Notes: a model not told the origin generated them from the letters alone. 64,000 nt of DNA from Candidatus Faecalibacterium gallistercoris (GCA_019116585.1 DXBJ01000005.1:1-64000); one strand, 5' to 3'; counted from the stretch's first letter, positions 32,313 to 42,629 are shown. Made by a program: numbers and translations.

Positions 32313-33302
32313 GTGAAAGTATTTGACCTGCACTGCGACACCCTCAGCGAGATGCGCCGCGCCGAACAGGCCGGCCGGCCCCTCAGCTTTGCCCGCAGCG
32401 GCCTGCACATCGACCTGGAAAAGCTGGAGGCGGGGGACTATATGCTGCAATGCTTTGCGGCGTTCGTCGATCTGGGCTCGGGGGAGGACCCCCTGGTCAC
32501 CGCCCTGGAGGAGATCGACCTGTTCAAGCGGCTGATGGCCGCCAGCCCCGACCGGATCGCGCCGGTGTACGCCGCCGGCGACATCGCCCGGAACGCCGCC
32601 GCCGGCCGGATCAGCGCCATGCTGACGGTGGAGGAAGGGGGCTGCTGCAAAGGCAGCCTGGGGGTGCTGCGCCGGCTGTACGAGCTGGGGGTCCGGATGA
32701 TGACCCTGACCTGGAACTACGACAACGAGCTGGCCGCCTCCAACGTGAAGGAGAAGGCACCCTTCGTCTGGCCCTGCCCGCCCGATGCGGACCACGGCCT
32801 GACCGAAACGGGCCTGGCCTTTTTGGCCGAGATGGAGCGGCTGCACATGATCGTGGATGTGAGCCACCTGTCCGACCGGGGGTTCTGGGACGTGGCAGAG
32901 CACAGCACCCGGCCCTTTGCGGCCAGCCACTCCAACTGCCGGGCGCTGGCCCCCCACTGCCGCAACCTGACCGACGAGATGATCCGGGCCATGGCGGAGC
33001 GGGGCTGCATCGCGGGGCTGAACTACTGCACCGCCTTCCTGGACGACCAGCCCGACCCGGCGGCCTGCCGCAGCACGGCGGCCCTGATCGCCCGGCATGC
33101 GGCCCACTTCAAGCAGGTGGGCGGCGCCGGCATGATCGCCCTGGGCAGCGATTTTGACGGCATCAGCGGCCCGCTGGAGCTGGACAGCTGCGCCCGGGTG
33201 CCCCTGCTGGCCGACGCCCTGCGCAAGGCCGGCTTTACCGAGGACGAGTTGGAAGGCGTCTTTTGGCGCAACGCGAGGCGATTCTTTGAGGAGAACTTGT
33301 GA
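32313..33302 (+). CDS. Membrane-dipeptidase-family (M19) metallopeptidase
   Basis: A 329-residue zinc dipeptidase of the renal-dipeptidase/M19 family, cytoplasmic here. Metal ligands are H7 and D9 of FDLHCDTLSEM, the bridging Glu in LTVEEGG, and His in VDVSHLSDRGFWDV and AASHSNCRAL. IALGSDFDGI closes the site. It probably cleaves dipeptides released from wall peptides by the preceding NlpC/P60 enzyme. The start is GTG at 32313 with GCGAGGAGG upstream, 17 bases after the previous stop. Confidence 0.92.
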   Translation: MKVFDLHCDTLSEMRRAEQAGRPLSFARSGLHIDLEKLEAGDYMLQCFAAFVDLGSGEDPLVTALEEIDLFKRLMAASPDRIAPVYAAGDIARNAAAGRISAMLTVEEGGCCKGSLGVLRRLYELGVRMMTLTWNYDNELAASNVKEKAPFVWPCPPDADHGLTETGLAFLAEMERLHMIVDVSHLSDRGFWDVAEHSTRPFAASHSNCRALAPHCRNLTDEMIRAMAERGCIAGLNYCTAFLDDQPDPAACRSTAALIARHAAHFKQVGGAGMIALGSDFDGISGPLELDSCARVPLLADALRKAGFTEDELEGVFWRNARRFFEENL

Positions 33303-33346
33303 GCCGCCGCCGCTGCGGCGGAAGGGCGGACCCGGAAAGGAACTTT

Positions 33347-34210
33347 ATGGACAAACATATGACGCTGGAAAAGCGGATCGCGGCGGAGCTGTATTCGTAC
33401 CACGGGCAGATGAGCGTGTTTGTGGACGACCTGCAGGGCCGCACGGTGGAGATCGGGGCGGACGAGACCTTCGAGACCGCCTCCACCATCAAGGCCTATA
33501 TTCTGGCGGCCCTTTACCTGCAGGCCGGCCGGGGCAAAGCCAGCCTGGACCAGACCATCACCTACCGCCCCGAGCACTTTGTGGACGGCTCGGGGATGCT
33601 GCGGGCCCTGGGCGTGGGCGCGGCCCTGAAGGTGCGGGACGCCGCCACCATGATGATCATCTGCTCGGACAACATCGCCACCAACATGGTCATCGACTAT
33701 TTGGGGCTGGAGACCATCAATGCGTGTATCCGGGAGCTGGGCTTTGCCCACACTGTTCTGCACAACCCTCTCCACTTTGACCGCTACGACAGGCTGGGCA
33801 CCACCACCCCGCGGGACTATGCCGCCCTGTTTGCCCGGCTGGCCCGGGGGGAGCTGGTCAGCCCCGGGGCCAGCGCCGAAATGCTGTCCATCTTCCGCTC
33901 CCAGCACTACAACGCCATGCTGACAGCCGGCTTCCCGCCCTACTATCTGGACTGCGAGGAGACCGGCGACCCCGAGCTGATCTGGGTGGCCAGCAAGAGC
34001 GGCAGCATGGACGCCTGCCGCAACGACGGCGGCATCGTCCACACCCCCTACGGGGAGTATGTGATCGTCCTGATGAATAAAAACTTTGACGACATCATTG
34101 AATACAACGCCCACCCGGCCATGGTCTACGGGGCCAGGGTCAGCCGGATGATCCTGGACCAGATCCTGGCCTGCGAGGGGCGTTTGTGGCTGACCGGCGC
34201 AGAGGACTGA
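33347..34210 (+). CDS. Class A beta-lactamase-fold serine hydrolase, non-secreted
   Basis: A 287-residue serine hydrolase of the beta-lactamase/transpeptidase fold. The Ser-x-x-Lys motif is S46-T-I-K49, the SDN motif is in IICSDNIATNMVIDYLG, and the KTG-equivalent is KSG in WVASKSGSMDAC. The omega-loop Glu-x-x-Leu-Asn of true class A beta-lactamases is not seen; the chain goes from LHFDRYDRLG straight to TTTPRDYAAL. There is no signal peptide. So it is more likely a peptidase or esterase acting on wall-derived peptides than a resistance enzyme. GGAAAGGA precedes the ATG. Third gene of the wall-peptide operon. Confidence 0.83.
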   Translation: MDKHMTLEKRIAAELYSYHGQMSVFVDDLQGRTVEIGADETFETASTIKAYILAALYLQAGRGKASLDQTITYRPEHFVDGSGMLRALGVGAALKVRDAATMMIICSDNIATNMVIDYLGLETINACIRELGFAHTVLHNPLHFDRYDRLGTTTPRDYAALFARLARGELVSPGASAEMLSIFRSQHYNAMLTAGFPPYYLDCEETGDPELIWVASKSGSMDACRNDGGIVHTPYGEYVIVLMNKNFDDIIEYNAHPAMVYGARVSRMILDQILACEGRLWLTGAED

Positions 34211-34235
34211 CCGGCGGCCTGGAGGGGAGGAACGT

Positions 34236-35009
34236 ATGGAACCTGTTGCGATCAGCGGGCCGATGATGCTCTTTTTGATCTGCATGACCGGCTTTGCAGG
34301 GGTGGTGGACTCGGCGGCGGGGGGCGGCGGGCTGATCAGCCTGCCGGCCTATCTGTTTGCGGGGCTGCCGGCCCACTACACCTATGGCACCAACAAATTC
34401 AGCGCCGCCTGCGGCACCACCTTTGCCACCGCCCGCTTTCTGAAAAGCGGCGCGCTGGACCTGAAGGTGGGCCTGCTGGCTGCGGCGGGCAGCTTTGCGG
34501 GCAGCGCGGCGGGCTCGCACCTGGCGGTGCTGCTCAGCGACGGCACGCTGCGCCTGATGATGCTGTGCATCCTGCCGGTGGCGGCCGTCATCATCCTCAC
34601 CCGCTGGCAGACTCCCGACCGGGACGAGGGCGCCCAGCCGCTGACCGGCGCCCGCGCCCTGCTGGCGGCGGCCATCGGGGCGGGCATCGGCTGCTACGAC
34701 GGCCTGTTTGGGCCGGGCACCGGCACCTTTGCCATCATCGCCTTCAGCACCCTGATGGGGTACGATATGCGGAGGGCCAGCGGCAACGCCAAGCTGCTCA
34801 ACCTGGCCAGCAACTACGCCAGCCTGGCCACCTATCTGGCGTCGGGGCTGGTGGTGTTCCACATCGCCATCCCCTGCGCCATCAGCGGCATCGCGGGCAA
34901 CCTGATCGGCTCCCGCCTGGCCCTCAAGGGGGGCGCAAAGGTCATCCGGCCCATGATGCTGGTGGTGCTGGTGCTGCTGCTGGGCCAGCTGACCACGGAG
35001 GTGCTATGA
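34236..35009 (+). CDS. TauE/SafE-family permease
   Basis: A 257-residue membrane protein with about seven to eight hydrophobic helices. The two family repeats are visible: GFAGVVDSAAGGGGLISLPAYLFAGLP (seen as VVDSAAGGGGLISLPA) with YGTNKFSAACGT, and GCYDGLFGPGTGTFAIIAF with GNAKLLNLASNYA. The family exports or takes up sulfite and other small organic anions; the substrate here is unknown. GGAGGGGAGG precedes the ATG. It overlaps tadA by 4 bases (ATGA). Confidence 0.88.
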   Translation: MEPVAISGPMMLFLICMTGFAGVVDSAAGGGGLISLPAYLFAGLPAHYTYGTNKFSAACGTTFATARFLKSGALDLKVGLLAAAGSFAGSAAGSHLAVLLSDGTLRLMMLCILPVAAVIILTRWQTPDRDEGAQPLTGARALLAAAIGAGIGCYDGLFGPGTGTFAIIAFSTLMGYDMRRASGNAKLLNLASNYASLATYLASGLVVFHIAIPCAISGIAGNLIGSRLALKGGAKVIRPMMLVVLVLLLGQLTTEVL

Positions 35010-35509
35010 CAGACTACGAGCTGATGGGCGCGGCCCTGGCCGAGGCCGAAAAGGCCGCCGCCCTGGGGGAAGTGCCGGTGGGGGCGGTGGTGGCCCGGCG
35101 GGGCGAGATCGTGGCGGCGGCCCACAACACCCGCGAGACCGAAAAAAACGCCGTCCACCACGCCGAGCTGCTGGCCATCGACCGGGCCTGCCAGGCCCTG
35201 GGGGGCTGGCGGCTGTGGGAGTGCGAGCTCTTTGTCACCCTGGAGCCCTGCCCCATGTGCGCCGGGGCCATCATCAACAGCCGGCTGCGGCGGGTGGTGT
35301 ACGGTGCGGCCGACCCCAAGGCAGGCTGCTGCGGGTCGGTGACCGACCTGTTTGCCCTGCCGTTCAACCACCGCCCCGCCGTGGAGCGGGGCCTGCGGGC
35401 CGCGGAAGCCTCGGCGCTGCTGGAGGCTTTTTTCGTCCGGCTGCGGGCCGAGCGGGGCAAACGCCCGAAATGGCGCAAGCCTTCCGCGCCCTCCGGCGGG
35501 GACCTGTGA
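35006..35509 (+). CDS. tadA: tRNA-specific adenosine deaminase
   Basis: A 167-residue zinc deaminase that converts the wobble A34 of tRNA-Arg to inosine. Zinc and proton-transfer residues are His and Glu in AVHHAELLAIDRAC and the two Cys of TLEPCPMCAGAI. DPKAGCCGSVTDL is typical of TadA. Length is normal, with a short basic tail. The start overlaps the TauE stop. Confidence 0.94.
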   Translation: MTDYELMGAALAEAEKAAALGEVPVGAVVARRGEIVAAAHNTRETEKNAVHHAELLAIDRACQALGGWRLWECELFVTLEPCPMCAGAIINSRLRRVVYGAADPKAGCCGSVTDLFALPFNHRPAVERGLRAAEASALLEAFFVRLRAERGKRPKWRKPSAPSGGDL

Positions 35510-35560
35510 GAGAGGGGAGAAAATTTTCGTCCCCCTCTTTTCTTTTTCGCACAAAAGGTG

Positions 35561-35566
35561 TATAAT
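35561..35566 (+). promoter_or_regulatory. -10 element upstream of the SDR gene
   Basis: TATAAT in a T-rich stretch, about 135 bases before the start. The -35 is weak. Confidence 0.4.
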
Positions 35567-35702
35567 ATACACTGGTATCTTGCCGAAAGCACCCGCTTTT
35601 TTGTCCGAAAATGCCGCAGGGCCGGCGATTCCGGCAGGGAAAGTACAGGCGGCGGGACGGCGGGCGGCAAGGCATCCAAATGTCATTCAGGAGTAACAGC
35701 CC

Positions 35703-36701
35703 ATGCATGAAGAGGATTTTGAGCTGACCTTTGATCTGGAACCGCTCGAACCGGCCCCGCAGCCCAAGGCTGCTGCGCCGGCCGTCCCCGTGCCCCGGGC
35801 CGCCGCGTCCCAGCCCCGCCCCCCGGCGGAGCCCCCGACGCCCGCCCCGGCAAAAACGGCTGCACAGCCCCATCCGGTCCCGCCGGCCCGTCCGGCGGCC
35901 CAGGAGGCTGCGCGGCCTGCTGTGTCTGTCCGGGAGACGGAGAAGCCCCGCCCCGCCCCTGCCGCCCACACGGCGGCGCCGGCCCGGGGGGTGCTGATCT
36001 CCGGCGGGGACCGGGGCATCGGCGCGGCTGCGGCCCGCGCCTTCTACGAGGCGGGGTACCGCGTGGCGGTGCTCTACCACACCAACGCCCAGGCTGCGGC
36101 CGCGCTGGAGGCCAGCCTGCCCGGCTGCATCGCCCTGCAGTGCGACGTGGCCAGCCGCGCGGCCTGCGAGTCCGCCTTCACGGCGGCCGAGATCATGCTG
36201 GGCCATGTGGACGTGCTGGTCTGCAACGCCGGCATCGCACAGCAAAAGCTGTTCACCGACATCACCCCCGCCGAATGGCAGCATATGCTGGACGTCAACC
36301 TGACCGGCGCGTTCCACCTGTGCCAGCTGGCCCTGCCCGGGATGATCCGCCGCAAATGGGGGCGCATCCTGACGGTGAGCAGCATGTGGGGCCAGACCGG
36401 CGGCAGCTGCGAGGTCCACTATTCGGCGGCCAAGGCCGGCCTCATCGGCCTGACCAAGGCCCTGGCCCGGGAGGAAGGCCCCAGCGGCATCACCGTCAAC
36501 TGTGTGGCCCCCGGCGTCATCGACACCGACATGATGGCGGCCTTTACCCCCGGAGACAAGGCCGCCCTGGCCGAGGAGACCCCCGTGGGCCGGCTGGGCA
36601 ATGCCCAGGAAGTGGCCCGGGCCCTGCTGTTCCTGGCAGGGGAGGAGGCCGGCTACATCACAGGGCAGGTGTTTGGGGTGAACGGCGGGCTGGTGATTTG
36701 A
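35703..36701 (+). CDS. FabG-like short-chain dehydrogenase with acidic tip and Pro/Ala linker
   Basis: A 332-residue protein whose last 240 residues form a classical [19 protein letters not shown] (101-107 glycine motif), [10 protein letters not shown], catalytic Ser 226/227 in TVSSMWGQ, Tyr240 and Lys244 in VHYSAAKAG, and the C-terminal [14 protein letters not shown]. It probably reduces a 3-oxoacyl or similar carbonyl with NAD(P)H. The first ~95 residues are unusual: an acidic, hydrophobic tip [16 protein letters not shown] followed by about 75 residues almost entirely Pro, Ala and Arg. Ordinary FabG proteins are about 245 residues and start at the Rossmann fold. AGGAG lies before the ATG. 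It stands alone ahead of rpoD. Confidence 0.85.
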   Translation: MHEEDFELTFDLEPLEPAPQPKAAAPAVPVPRAAASQPRPPAEPPTPAPAKTAAQPHPVPPARPAAQEAARPAVSVRETEKPRPAPAAHTAAPARGVLISGGDRGIGAAAARAFYEAGYRVAVLYHTNAQAAAALEASLPGCIALQCDVASRAACESAFTAAEIMLGHVDVLVCNAGIAQQKLFTDITPAEWQHMLDVNLTGAFHLCQLALPGMIRRKWGRILTVSSMWGQTGGSCEVHYSAAKAGLIGLTKALAREEGPSGITVNCVAPGVIDTDMMAAFTPGDKAALAEETPVGRLGNAQEVARALLFLAGEEAGYITGQVFGVNGGLVI

Positions 36702-36747
36702 GCAGCCGCAGGCTGCCTGGCCTTTTGAGCGAAAAGGAGAGTATACG

Positions 36748-38139
<1,392 letters not shown>

Positions 38140-38156
38140 TCCGGCCCGGGCGCATC

Positions 38157-38185
38157 TTGCATAACGGCCCGAAATATGGTATACT
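38157..38185 (+). promoter_or_regulatory. Promoter of tRNA-Gln
   Basis: TTGCAT (38157-38162) and TATACT (38180-38185) with a 17-base spacer, directly after rpoD. Confidence 0.8.
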
Positions 38186-38224
38186 ACTGCATGGCGTGTC
38201 CTGTCCGGCGCGCCATGCCTTCGA

Positions 38225-38295
38225 TGCGCCATCGCCAAGCGGTAAGGCAGAGGACTTTGACTCCTCCATCGCAGGTTCGACTCCTGCTGGCGCAA
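38225..38295 (+). tRNA. tRNA-Gln(TTG)
   Basis: TGCGCCA pairs with TGGCGCA; the D-arm is short (CGCCAAGCGGTAAGGCA). The anticodon stem-loop GAGGA-CTTTGAC-TCCTC gives anticodon TTG, and the T-arm is GCAGGTTCGACTCCTGC. CCA is not encoded, unlike the other two tRNAs here. Confidence 0.93.
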
Positions 38296-38304
38296 CTTGA
38301 TAAG

Positions 38305-38352
38305 ACCCCGCATGGATGCCTGGAACACCAGGTGTCCATGCGGGGTTTCTTC
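38305..38352 (+). terminator. Terminator of tRNA-Gln
   Basis: ACCCCGCATGGA..CCTGG pairs with CCAGG..TCCATGCGGGGT, followed by a T-rich run. Confidence 0.85.
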
Positions 38353-38372
38353 GTTTCCGGCTTCCGGCGCAT

Positions 38373-38410
38373 AAAGAAAAGGGCCTTCCCTTTTGGGGGA
38401 AAGCCCTTTT
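38373..38410 (-). terminator. Terminator of the second ABC exporter operon
   Basis: AAAAGGGC.TTCCC pairs with GGGAA.GCCCTTTT. On the minus strand it is followed by TTTTCTTT. Confidence 0.75.
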
Positions 38411-38436
38411 GGTTTGCCGTGGAAACTGGCTGCGGA

Positions 38437-40350
38437 TCAGTCCAGCTCCAGCGCGCCGGTGTACAGCTGGTAGTAGGTGCCGTGCTGGGCGATCAGCTGG
38501 TCGTGGGTGCCGCGCTCGATGATGCGGCCGTGGTCCAGGACCATGATGGCGTCGGCGTTCTGGACGGTGGACAGCCGGTGGGCGATGACAAAGGTGGTGC
38601 GCCCGGTCATCAGGGCGTCCATGCCCCGCTGGACGATGGCCTCGGTGTGGGTGTCGATGGAGCTGGTGGCTTCGTCCATGATCATGACCGGGGGATCGGC
38701 CACCGCCGCCCGGGCAATGGCCAGCAGCTGGCGCTGGCCCTGGGACAGGTTGGCGCCGTTGCCGGTCAGCATGGTGTTGTAGCCGTCGGGCAGCCGGCGG
38801 ATGAAGTCGTCCGCGCCGGCCAGCCGGGCCGCAGCGATGCACTCCTCGTCGTGGGCCTCCAGGTTGCCGTAGCGGATGTTCTCCATCACGGTGCCGGTGA
38901 ACAGGTTGGTGTCCTGCAGCACGATGCCCAGCGAGTGGCGCAGGTCGGCCTTTTTGATCTTGCGGATGTTGATGCCGTCGTAGCGGATCTTGCCGTCCTG
39001 GATGTCGTAGAAGCGGTTGATGAGGTTGGTGATGGTGGTCTTGCCCGCGCCGGTGGAGCCTACGAAGGCCACCTTCTGGCCGGGCTTGGCGTACAGCGAA
39101 ATATCGTGCAGCACCGTCTTTTCGGGGGTGTAGCCGAAGTCCACGTCGTAGAAGCGGACGTCGCCCCGCAGGCGGGTGTAGGTGATGGTGCCGTCGTGGT
39201 GGGGGTGCTTCCAGGCCCAGACGTTGGTCCGCTCGGGGTATTCCTCGAGGGTGCCGTCGGCGTTCTCCCGGGCGTTGACCAGGGTGACGTAGCTGTCGTC
39301 GGTCTCGGGCTCTTCATCCAGCAGGGCGAAGATGCGGTGGGCGCCCGCCAGGCCCATGACCACCATGTTGACCTGGTTGGACACCTGGCCGATGGCGCCG
39401 GCAAACTGCTTGGTCATGTTCAGGAAGGGCACCACGATGCTGATGTTCAGGGCCATGCCCGACAGGCTCAGGTTGGGCGCGCCGTTCAGCAGCAGAGCGC
39501 CGCCCACCAGGGCCACCACCACGTAGGTCACGTTGCCCATGTTGCCCAGCAGGGGCATCAGGATGTTGGCGTAGCGGTTGGCCTTTTCGCTGTTTTCAAA
39601 CAGCTCGTCGTTGACCTTGTCAAAGTCAGCCTTGGCGCCCTCCTCGTGGCAGAACACCTTGATGACCTTCTGGCCGCTCATCATCTCTTCCATAAAGCCT
39701 TCGGTCTTGGCGATGGTGATCTGCTGCTGGAGGAAGTATTTGGACGAGTGGCCGCTGACGTAACGGGCGGTGAAGAACATCACCACCACGCCGCACAGCA
39801 CCACCAGGGCCAGCCAGATGCTGTAGTAGATCATGATGCAGAACACGCTCAGCAGGGTGATGGCCGAGATCATCAGCTGGGGCAGGCTCTGGCTGATGAG
39901 CTGGCGCAGGGTGTCGATATCGTTGGTGTAAAAGCTCATGATATCGCCGTGGCTGTGGGTATCGAAGTAGCGGATGGGCAGGTCCTGCATGTGGTCGAAC
40001 ATCTTCTCGCGCAGCTTGGCCAGGGTGCCCTGGGTGATGATGGCCATCAGCTGGTTGAAGGCCGCGCCGGCCGCCAGGCTGATGACATACAGGGTGATCA
40101 GGATGGTCACCAGCCGGAAGATGGTGCCGGATGCGGCGGCCCAGTCGCCGGTCTTATAGGTGGACTCCACCACGGCGATGGCGTTCTGCATGAAAACAGA
40201 GGGCATCGAGCTGACGATGGCGTTGACCAGGATGCAGCCGATGGTCACCGGCAGCAGGACCGGGTAAAAGGAAAATACGGTGCGGATCAGACGGGGCATG
40301 ACCCCCTTGGGGGCCCGCTTGCCCCGCTCGGTGGTTGCATTATTCGGCAT
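38437..40350 (-). CDS. ABC exporter half-transporter, catalytically competent subunit (second pair)
   Basis: A 637-residue exporter subunit, closely related to the one at 26940-28784. Six membrane helices are followed by an insert of about 55 residues (LVNARENADGTLEEYPER and WAWKHPHHDGTITY) and a nucleotide-binding domain with Walker A VGSTGAGKTTITNL, signature NLSQGQRQLL, Walker B VMIMDEATSSID with catalytic Glu, and His switch IAHRLSTV. ATG 40350 has AGGAGG 8 bases upstream; a GTG nine bases earlier overlaps that site. It overlaps its partner by 11 bases. Probably a drug or peptide exporter under MarR control. Confidence 0.92.
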   Translation of the reverse strand: MPNNATTERGKRAPKGVMPRLIRTVFSFYPVLLPVTIGCILVNAIVSSMPSVFMQNAIAVVESTYKTGDWAAASGTIFRLVTILITLYVISLAAGAAFNQLMAIITQGTLAKLREKMFDHMQDLPIRYFDTHSHGDIMSFYTNDIDTLRQLISQSLPQLMISAITLLSVFCIMIYYSIWLALVVLCGVVVMFFTARYVSGHSSKYFLQQQITIAKTEGFMEEMMSGQKVIKVFCHEEGAKADFDKVNDELFENSEKANRYANILMPLLGNMGNVTYVVVALVGGALLLNGAPNLSLSGMALNISIVVPFLNMTKQFAGAIGQVSNQVNMVVMGLAGAHRIFALLDEEPETDDSYVTLVNARENADGTLEEYPERTNVWAWKHPHHDGTITYTRLRGDVRFYDVDFGYTPEKTVLHDISLYAKPGQKVAFVGSTGAGKTTITNLINRFYDIQDGKIRYDGINIRKIKKADLRHSLGIVLQDTNLFTGTVMENIRYGNLEAHDEECIAAARLAGADDFIRRLPDGYNTMLTGNGANLSQGQRQLLAIARAAVADPPVMIMDEATSSIDTHTEAIVQRGMDALMTGRTTFVIAHRLSTVQNADAIMVLDHGRIIERGTHDQLIAQHGTYYQLYTGALELD

Positions 40351-42115
40351 CCTTGTCACCTCCTGCCTGAGGATTATTGGACTTGCGGTTCTGGGTGAGG
40401 TACAGCTCGCGGTAGACGTCGTTGGACTGCATCAGCTGGTCGTGGGTGCCGATGGCGGCGATGCGGCCGCCCTCCATCATGACGATGCGGTCGGCGTCCT
40501 GGACGCTGGCCACCCGCTGGGCGATGATGATCTTGGTGGTCTCGGGGATAAACTCCCGGAAACCCTGACGGATCAGGGCGTCGGTGCGGGTGTCCACCGC
40601 GCTGGTGGAGTCGTCCAGGATCAGGATCCTGGGTTTCTTCAGCAGGGCGCGGGCAATGCACAGGCGCTGTTTCTGGCCGCCCGAAACGTTGGAGCCGCCC
40701 TGCTCGATCCAGGTGTCGTATTTCTGGGGGAACTGCTGGATGAACTCGTCGGCCTGGGCCAGGCGGCAGGCCTCCTCCATCTCGGCGTCGGTGGCGTTGG
40801 GGTTGCCCCAGCGCAGGTTGTCCTTGATGGTGCCCGAGAACAGCACGTTCTTCTGCAGCACCACGGCCACCTGGTTGCGCAGGGTCTCCAGGTCGTACTT
40901 GCGCACGTCCACGCCGCCCACTCTGACGCTGCCTTCGGTGACGTCGTACAGGCGGGGGATCAGCTGGATCAGGCTGGACTTGGACGAGCCGGTGCCGCCC
41001 AGGATGCCGATGACCTCGCCCGACTTGATGTGCAGGTCGATGTCGGACAGGGCGTTGCGCTCCGCCTTTTTGGAGTATTTGAAGCTGACGTGGTCGAAAT
41101 CCACGCTGCCGTCCCGGACCTCGGTCAGGGCGCCGGCGGGGCTGGTGAGGGTGCTCTCCTCGCTCAGCACTTCCACGATACGCTCGGCCGACTCCTGCGA
41201 CATGGTGATTATGGTAAAGACCATGGACAGCATCATCAGGCTCATCAGGATCTGGAAGCTGTAGGTCAGCATGGAGGACATCTGGCCCACGTTCAGGTCC
41301 AGGCCCATGGTGGTGATGACGGTGTAGGAGCCATAGGACATGACAAAGACCATGCCCGCATAGACGCAGAACTGCATCATGGGGCCGTTCAGGGCCATGA
41401 TCCGCTCGGCCTTGGTGAAGTCGCGCTGGACGTTCTCGGCCGCGGCGGCAAACTTCTTTTTCTCGTAGTCCTCACGGACGTAGCTCTTGACCACGCGCAT
41501 GGCCTGGACGTTCTCCTGCACCGAGTCGTTCAGGGCGTCGTATTTGCGGAACACCCGGCGGAACAGCGGGGTGGCCGCGCGGATGACCAGCAGCAGCCCG
41601 ATCAGCAGCAGGGGAATGGTGAACAGGAAGATCATGGCCAGCCGCCCGCCCATGATAAAGCCCATGGCAAAGGAAAAGACCAGCATCAGGGGGCAGCGCA
41701 CCGCCACCCGGATGATCATCATGTAGGCCAGCTGGACGTTGCTGATGTCGGTGGTCAGGCGGGTGACCAGGCTGGACACCGAGAACTTGTCGATGTTCTC
41801 AAAGGAATAGTCCTGGATCTTGTAGAACATATCCTTGCGCAGGTTGCGGGCAAAGCCGGCGGAAGCGTTGGCGCAGGTGGCGCCGGCCGCGCCGCCGAAG
41901 ATCAGGGAAATGACGGCCATCACCAGCAGCACCGCGCCGTAGCGGACGATGACGTCCATCGAGCAGCCCGCCTGCATCTGGTTGACCAGGTTGGCGATCA
42001 CAAAGGGGATCGCGCACTCCAGGACGACCTCCACTGTCACCAGCAGGGGCGTCAGGATCGAGGTCTTCTTGTACTCGCGGATGCTGCGGGACAAGGTCTT
42101 AACGATCGAATTCAT
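40340..42115 (-). CDS. ABC exporter half-transporter, degenerate-site subunit (second pair)
   Basis: A 591-residue exporter subunit, the paralogue of 28759-30513. The nucleotide-binding domain has Walker A GGTGSSKSSLIQL, signature NVSGGQKQRLCIA, Walker B ILILDDSTSAVD (Asp for the catalytic Glu) and IAQRVASV (Gln for the switch His), the pattern of the non-hydrolysing half of a heterodimeric exporter. A strong AAGGAGGAG precedes the ATG. A MarR-type gene and an operator lie immediately upstream, so the operon is marR followed by the exporter pair. Confidence 0.92.
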   Translation of the reverse strand: MNSIVKTLSRSIREYKKTSILTPLLVTVEVVLECAIPFVIANLVNQMQAGCSMDVIVRYGAVLLVMAVISLIFGGAAGATCANASAGFARNLRKDMFYKIQDYSFENIDKFSVSSLVTRLTTDISNVQLAYMMIIRVAVRCPLMLVFSFAMGFIMGGRLAMIFLFTIPLLLIGLLLVIRAATPLFRRVFRKYDALNDSVQENVQAMRVVKSYVREDYEKKKFAAAAENVQRDFTKAERIMALNGPMMQFCVYAGMVFVMSYGSYTVITTMGLDLNVGQMSSMLTYSFQILMSLMMLSMVFTIITMSQESAERIVEVLSEESTLTSPAGALTEVRDGSVDFDHVSFKYSKKAERNALSDIDLHIKSGEVIGILGGTGSSKSSLIQLIPRLYDVTEGSVRVGGVDVRKYDLETLRNQVAVVLQKNVLFSGTIKDNLRWGNPNATDAEMEEACRLAQADEFIQQFPQKYDTWIEQGGSNVSGGQKQRLCIARALLKKPRILILDDSTSAVDTRTDALIRQGFREFIPETTKIIIAQRVASVQDADRIVMMEGGRIAAIGTHDQLMQSNDVYRELYLTQNRKSNNPQAGGDKDAE

Positions 42116-42147
42116 GCCTCGTGTACTCCTCCTTACATACTTGCATT

Positions 42148-42163
42148 TGTTCTTGCGCGAACA
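42148..42163. promoter_or_regulatory. Putative MarR operator 1 (before the exporter genes)
   Basis: TGTTC-N6-GAACA, a perfect 5-bp inverted repeat in the short gap between marR and the first exporter gene, about 33 bases before its ATG. A site of the same design lies at 42672-42687 at the marR promoter. Confidence 0.6.
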
Positions 42164-42176
42164 TTTCGGCTGCGAA

Positions 42177-42629
42177 CTAATCAGGGCCGGGGCTCTGGGC
42201 GCCGGCCGCGTCCAGGTTCCGGATCATAGCGGCCAGCGTCTCTTTGAACAGCTGGACCTGCCCCTCCGACAGCCCCCGGGTCAGCAGCATCTCGGTCTGG
42301 CGCAGGCAGGCCCGCACCTCGGCGTCCAGCTCGGCGGCCCGCGGGGTGGGCACCAGGTTTTTCAGCCGGGCGTCGCTGGGCACGCTCTCCCGCCGCAGCA
42401 GGTCTTTCTCTTCCAGCTGCTGCAGGATGCCGGTGGCCGTCGAGCGGCTGAGGCTGAACACCTGCTCCACATCCCGCTGGAACACCGGCCCCTCGAGGCA
42501 GTGGTCCATGATGTAGAACATCACCCTGCTTTGGATGGCTGTGATGCCCAGCCCCTGCAATGTGACGTTCAGCCGCCGTTTGAGCATACGGGACAGCAGG
42601 TTGATCTGTGCGCCGCAGTCCTTTTCCAA
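42177..42629 (-). CDS. MarR-family transcriptional regulator
   Basis: A 150-residue winged-helix repressor. The DNA-binding part is PVFQRDVEQVFSLSRSTATGILQQLEEKDLLRRES with the wing SVPSDARLKNLVPT (seen here as FSLSRSTATGILQQLEEKD and SDARLKNLVPT). Helices at both ends would dimerise. Its start is a TTG at 42629 preceded by GGGGTGGG; no better ATG exists. It lies just upstream of the exporter pair in the same direction and has one operator-like site in its own promoter and another before the exporter genes. It probably represses both and is released by an exported compound. Confidence 0.88.
   Translation of the reverse strand: MEKDCGAQINLLSRMLKRRLNVTLQGLGITAIQSRVMFYIMDHCLEGPVFQRDVEQVFSLSRSTATGILQQLEEKDLLRRESVPSDARLKNLVPTPRAAELDAEVRACLRQTEMLLTRGLSEGQVQLFKETLAAMIRNLDAAGAQSPGPD

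Noticed and set aside
32244-33107. Minus-strand frame opposite the dipeptidase gene
   Set aside because: Antisense shadow with His/Gly/Ala-rich composition; the plus strand encodes a clear M19 peptidase.
33347-34210. Antibiotic-resistance beta-lactamase
   Set aside because: No signal peptide and no omega-loop Glu; context is wall-peptide processing.
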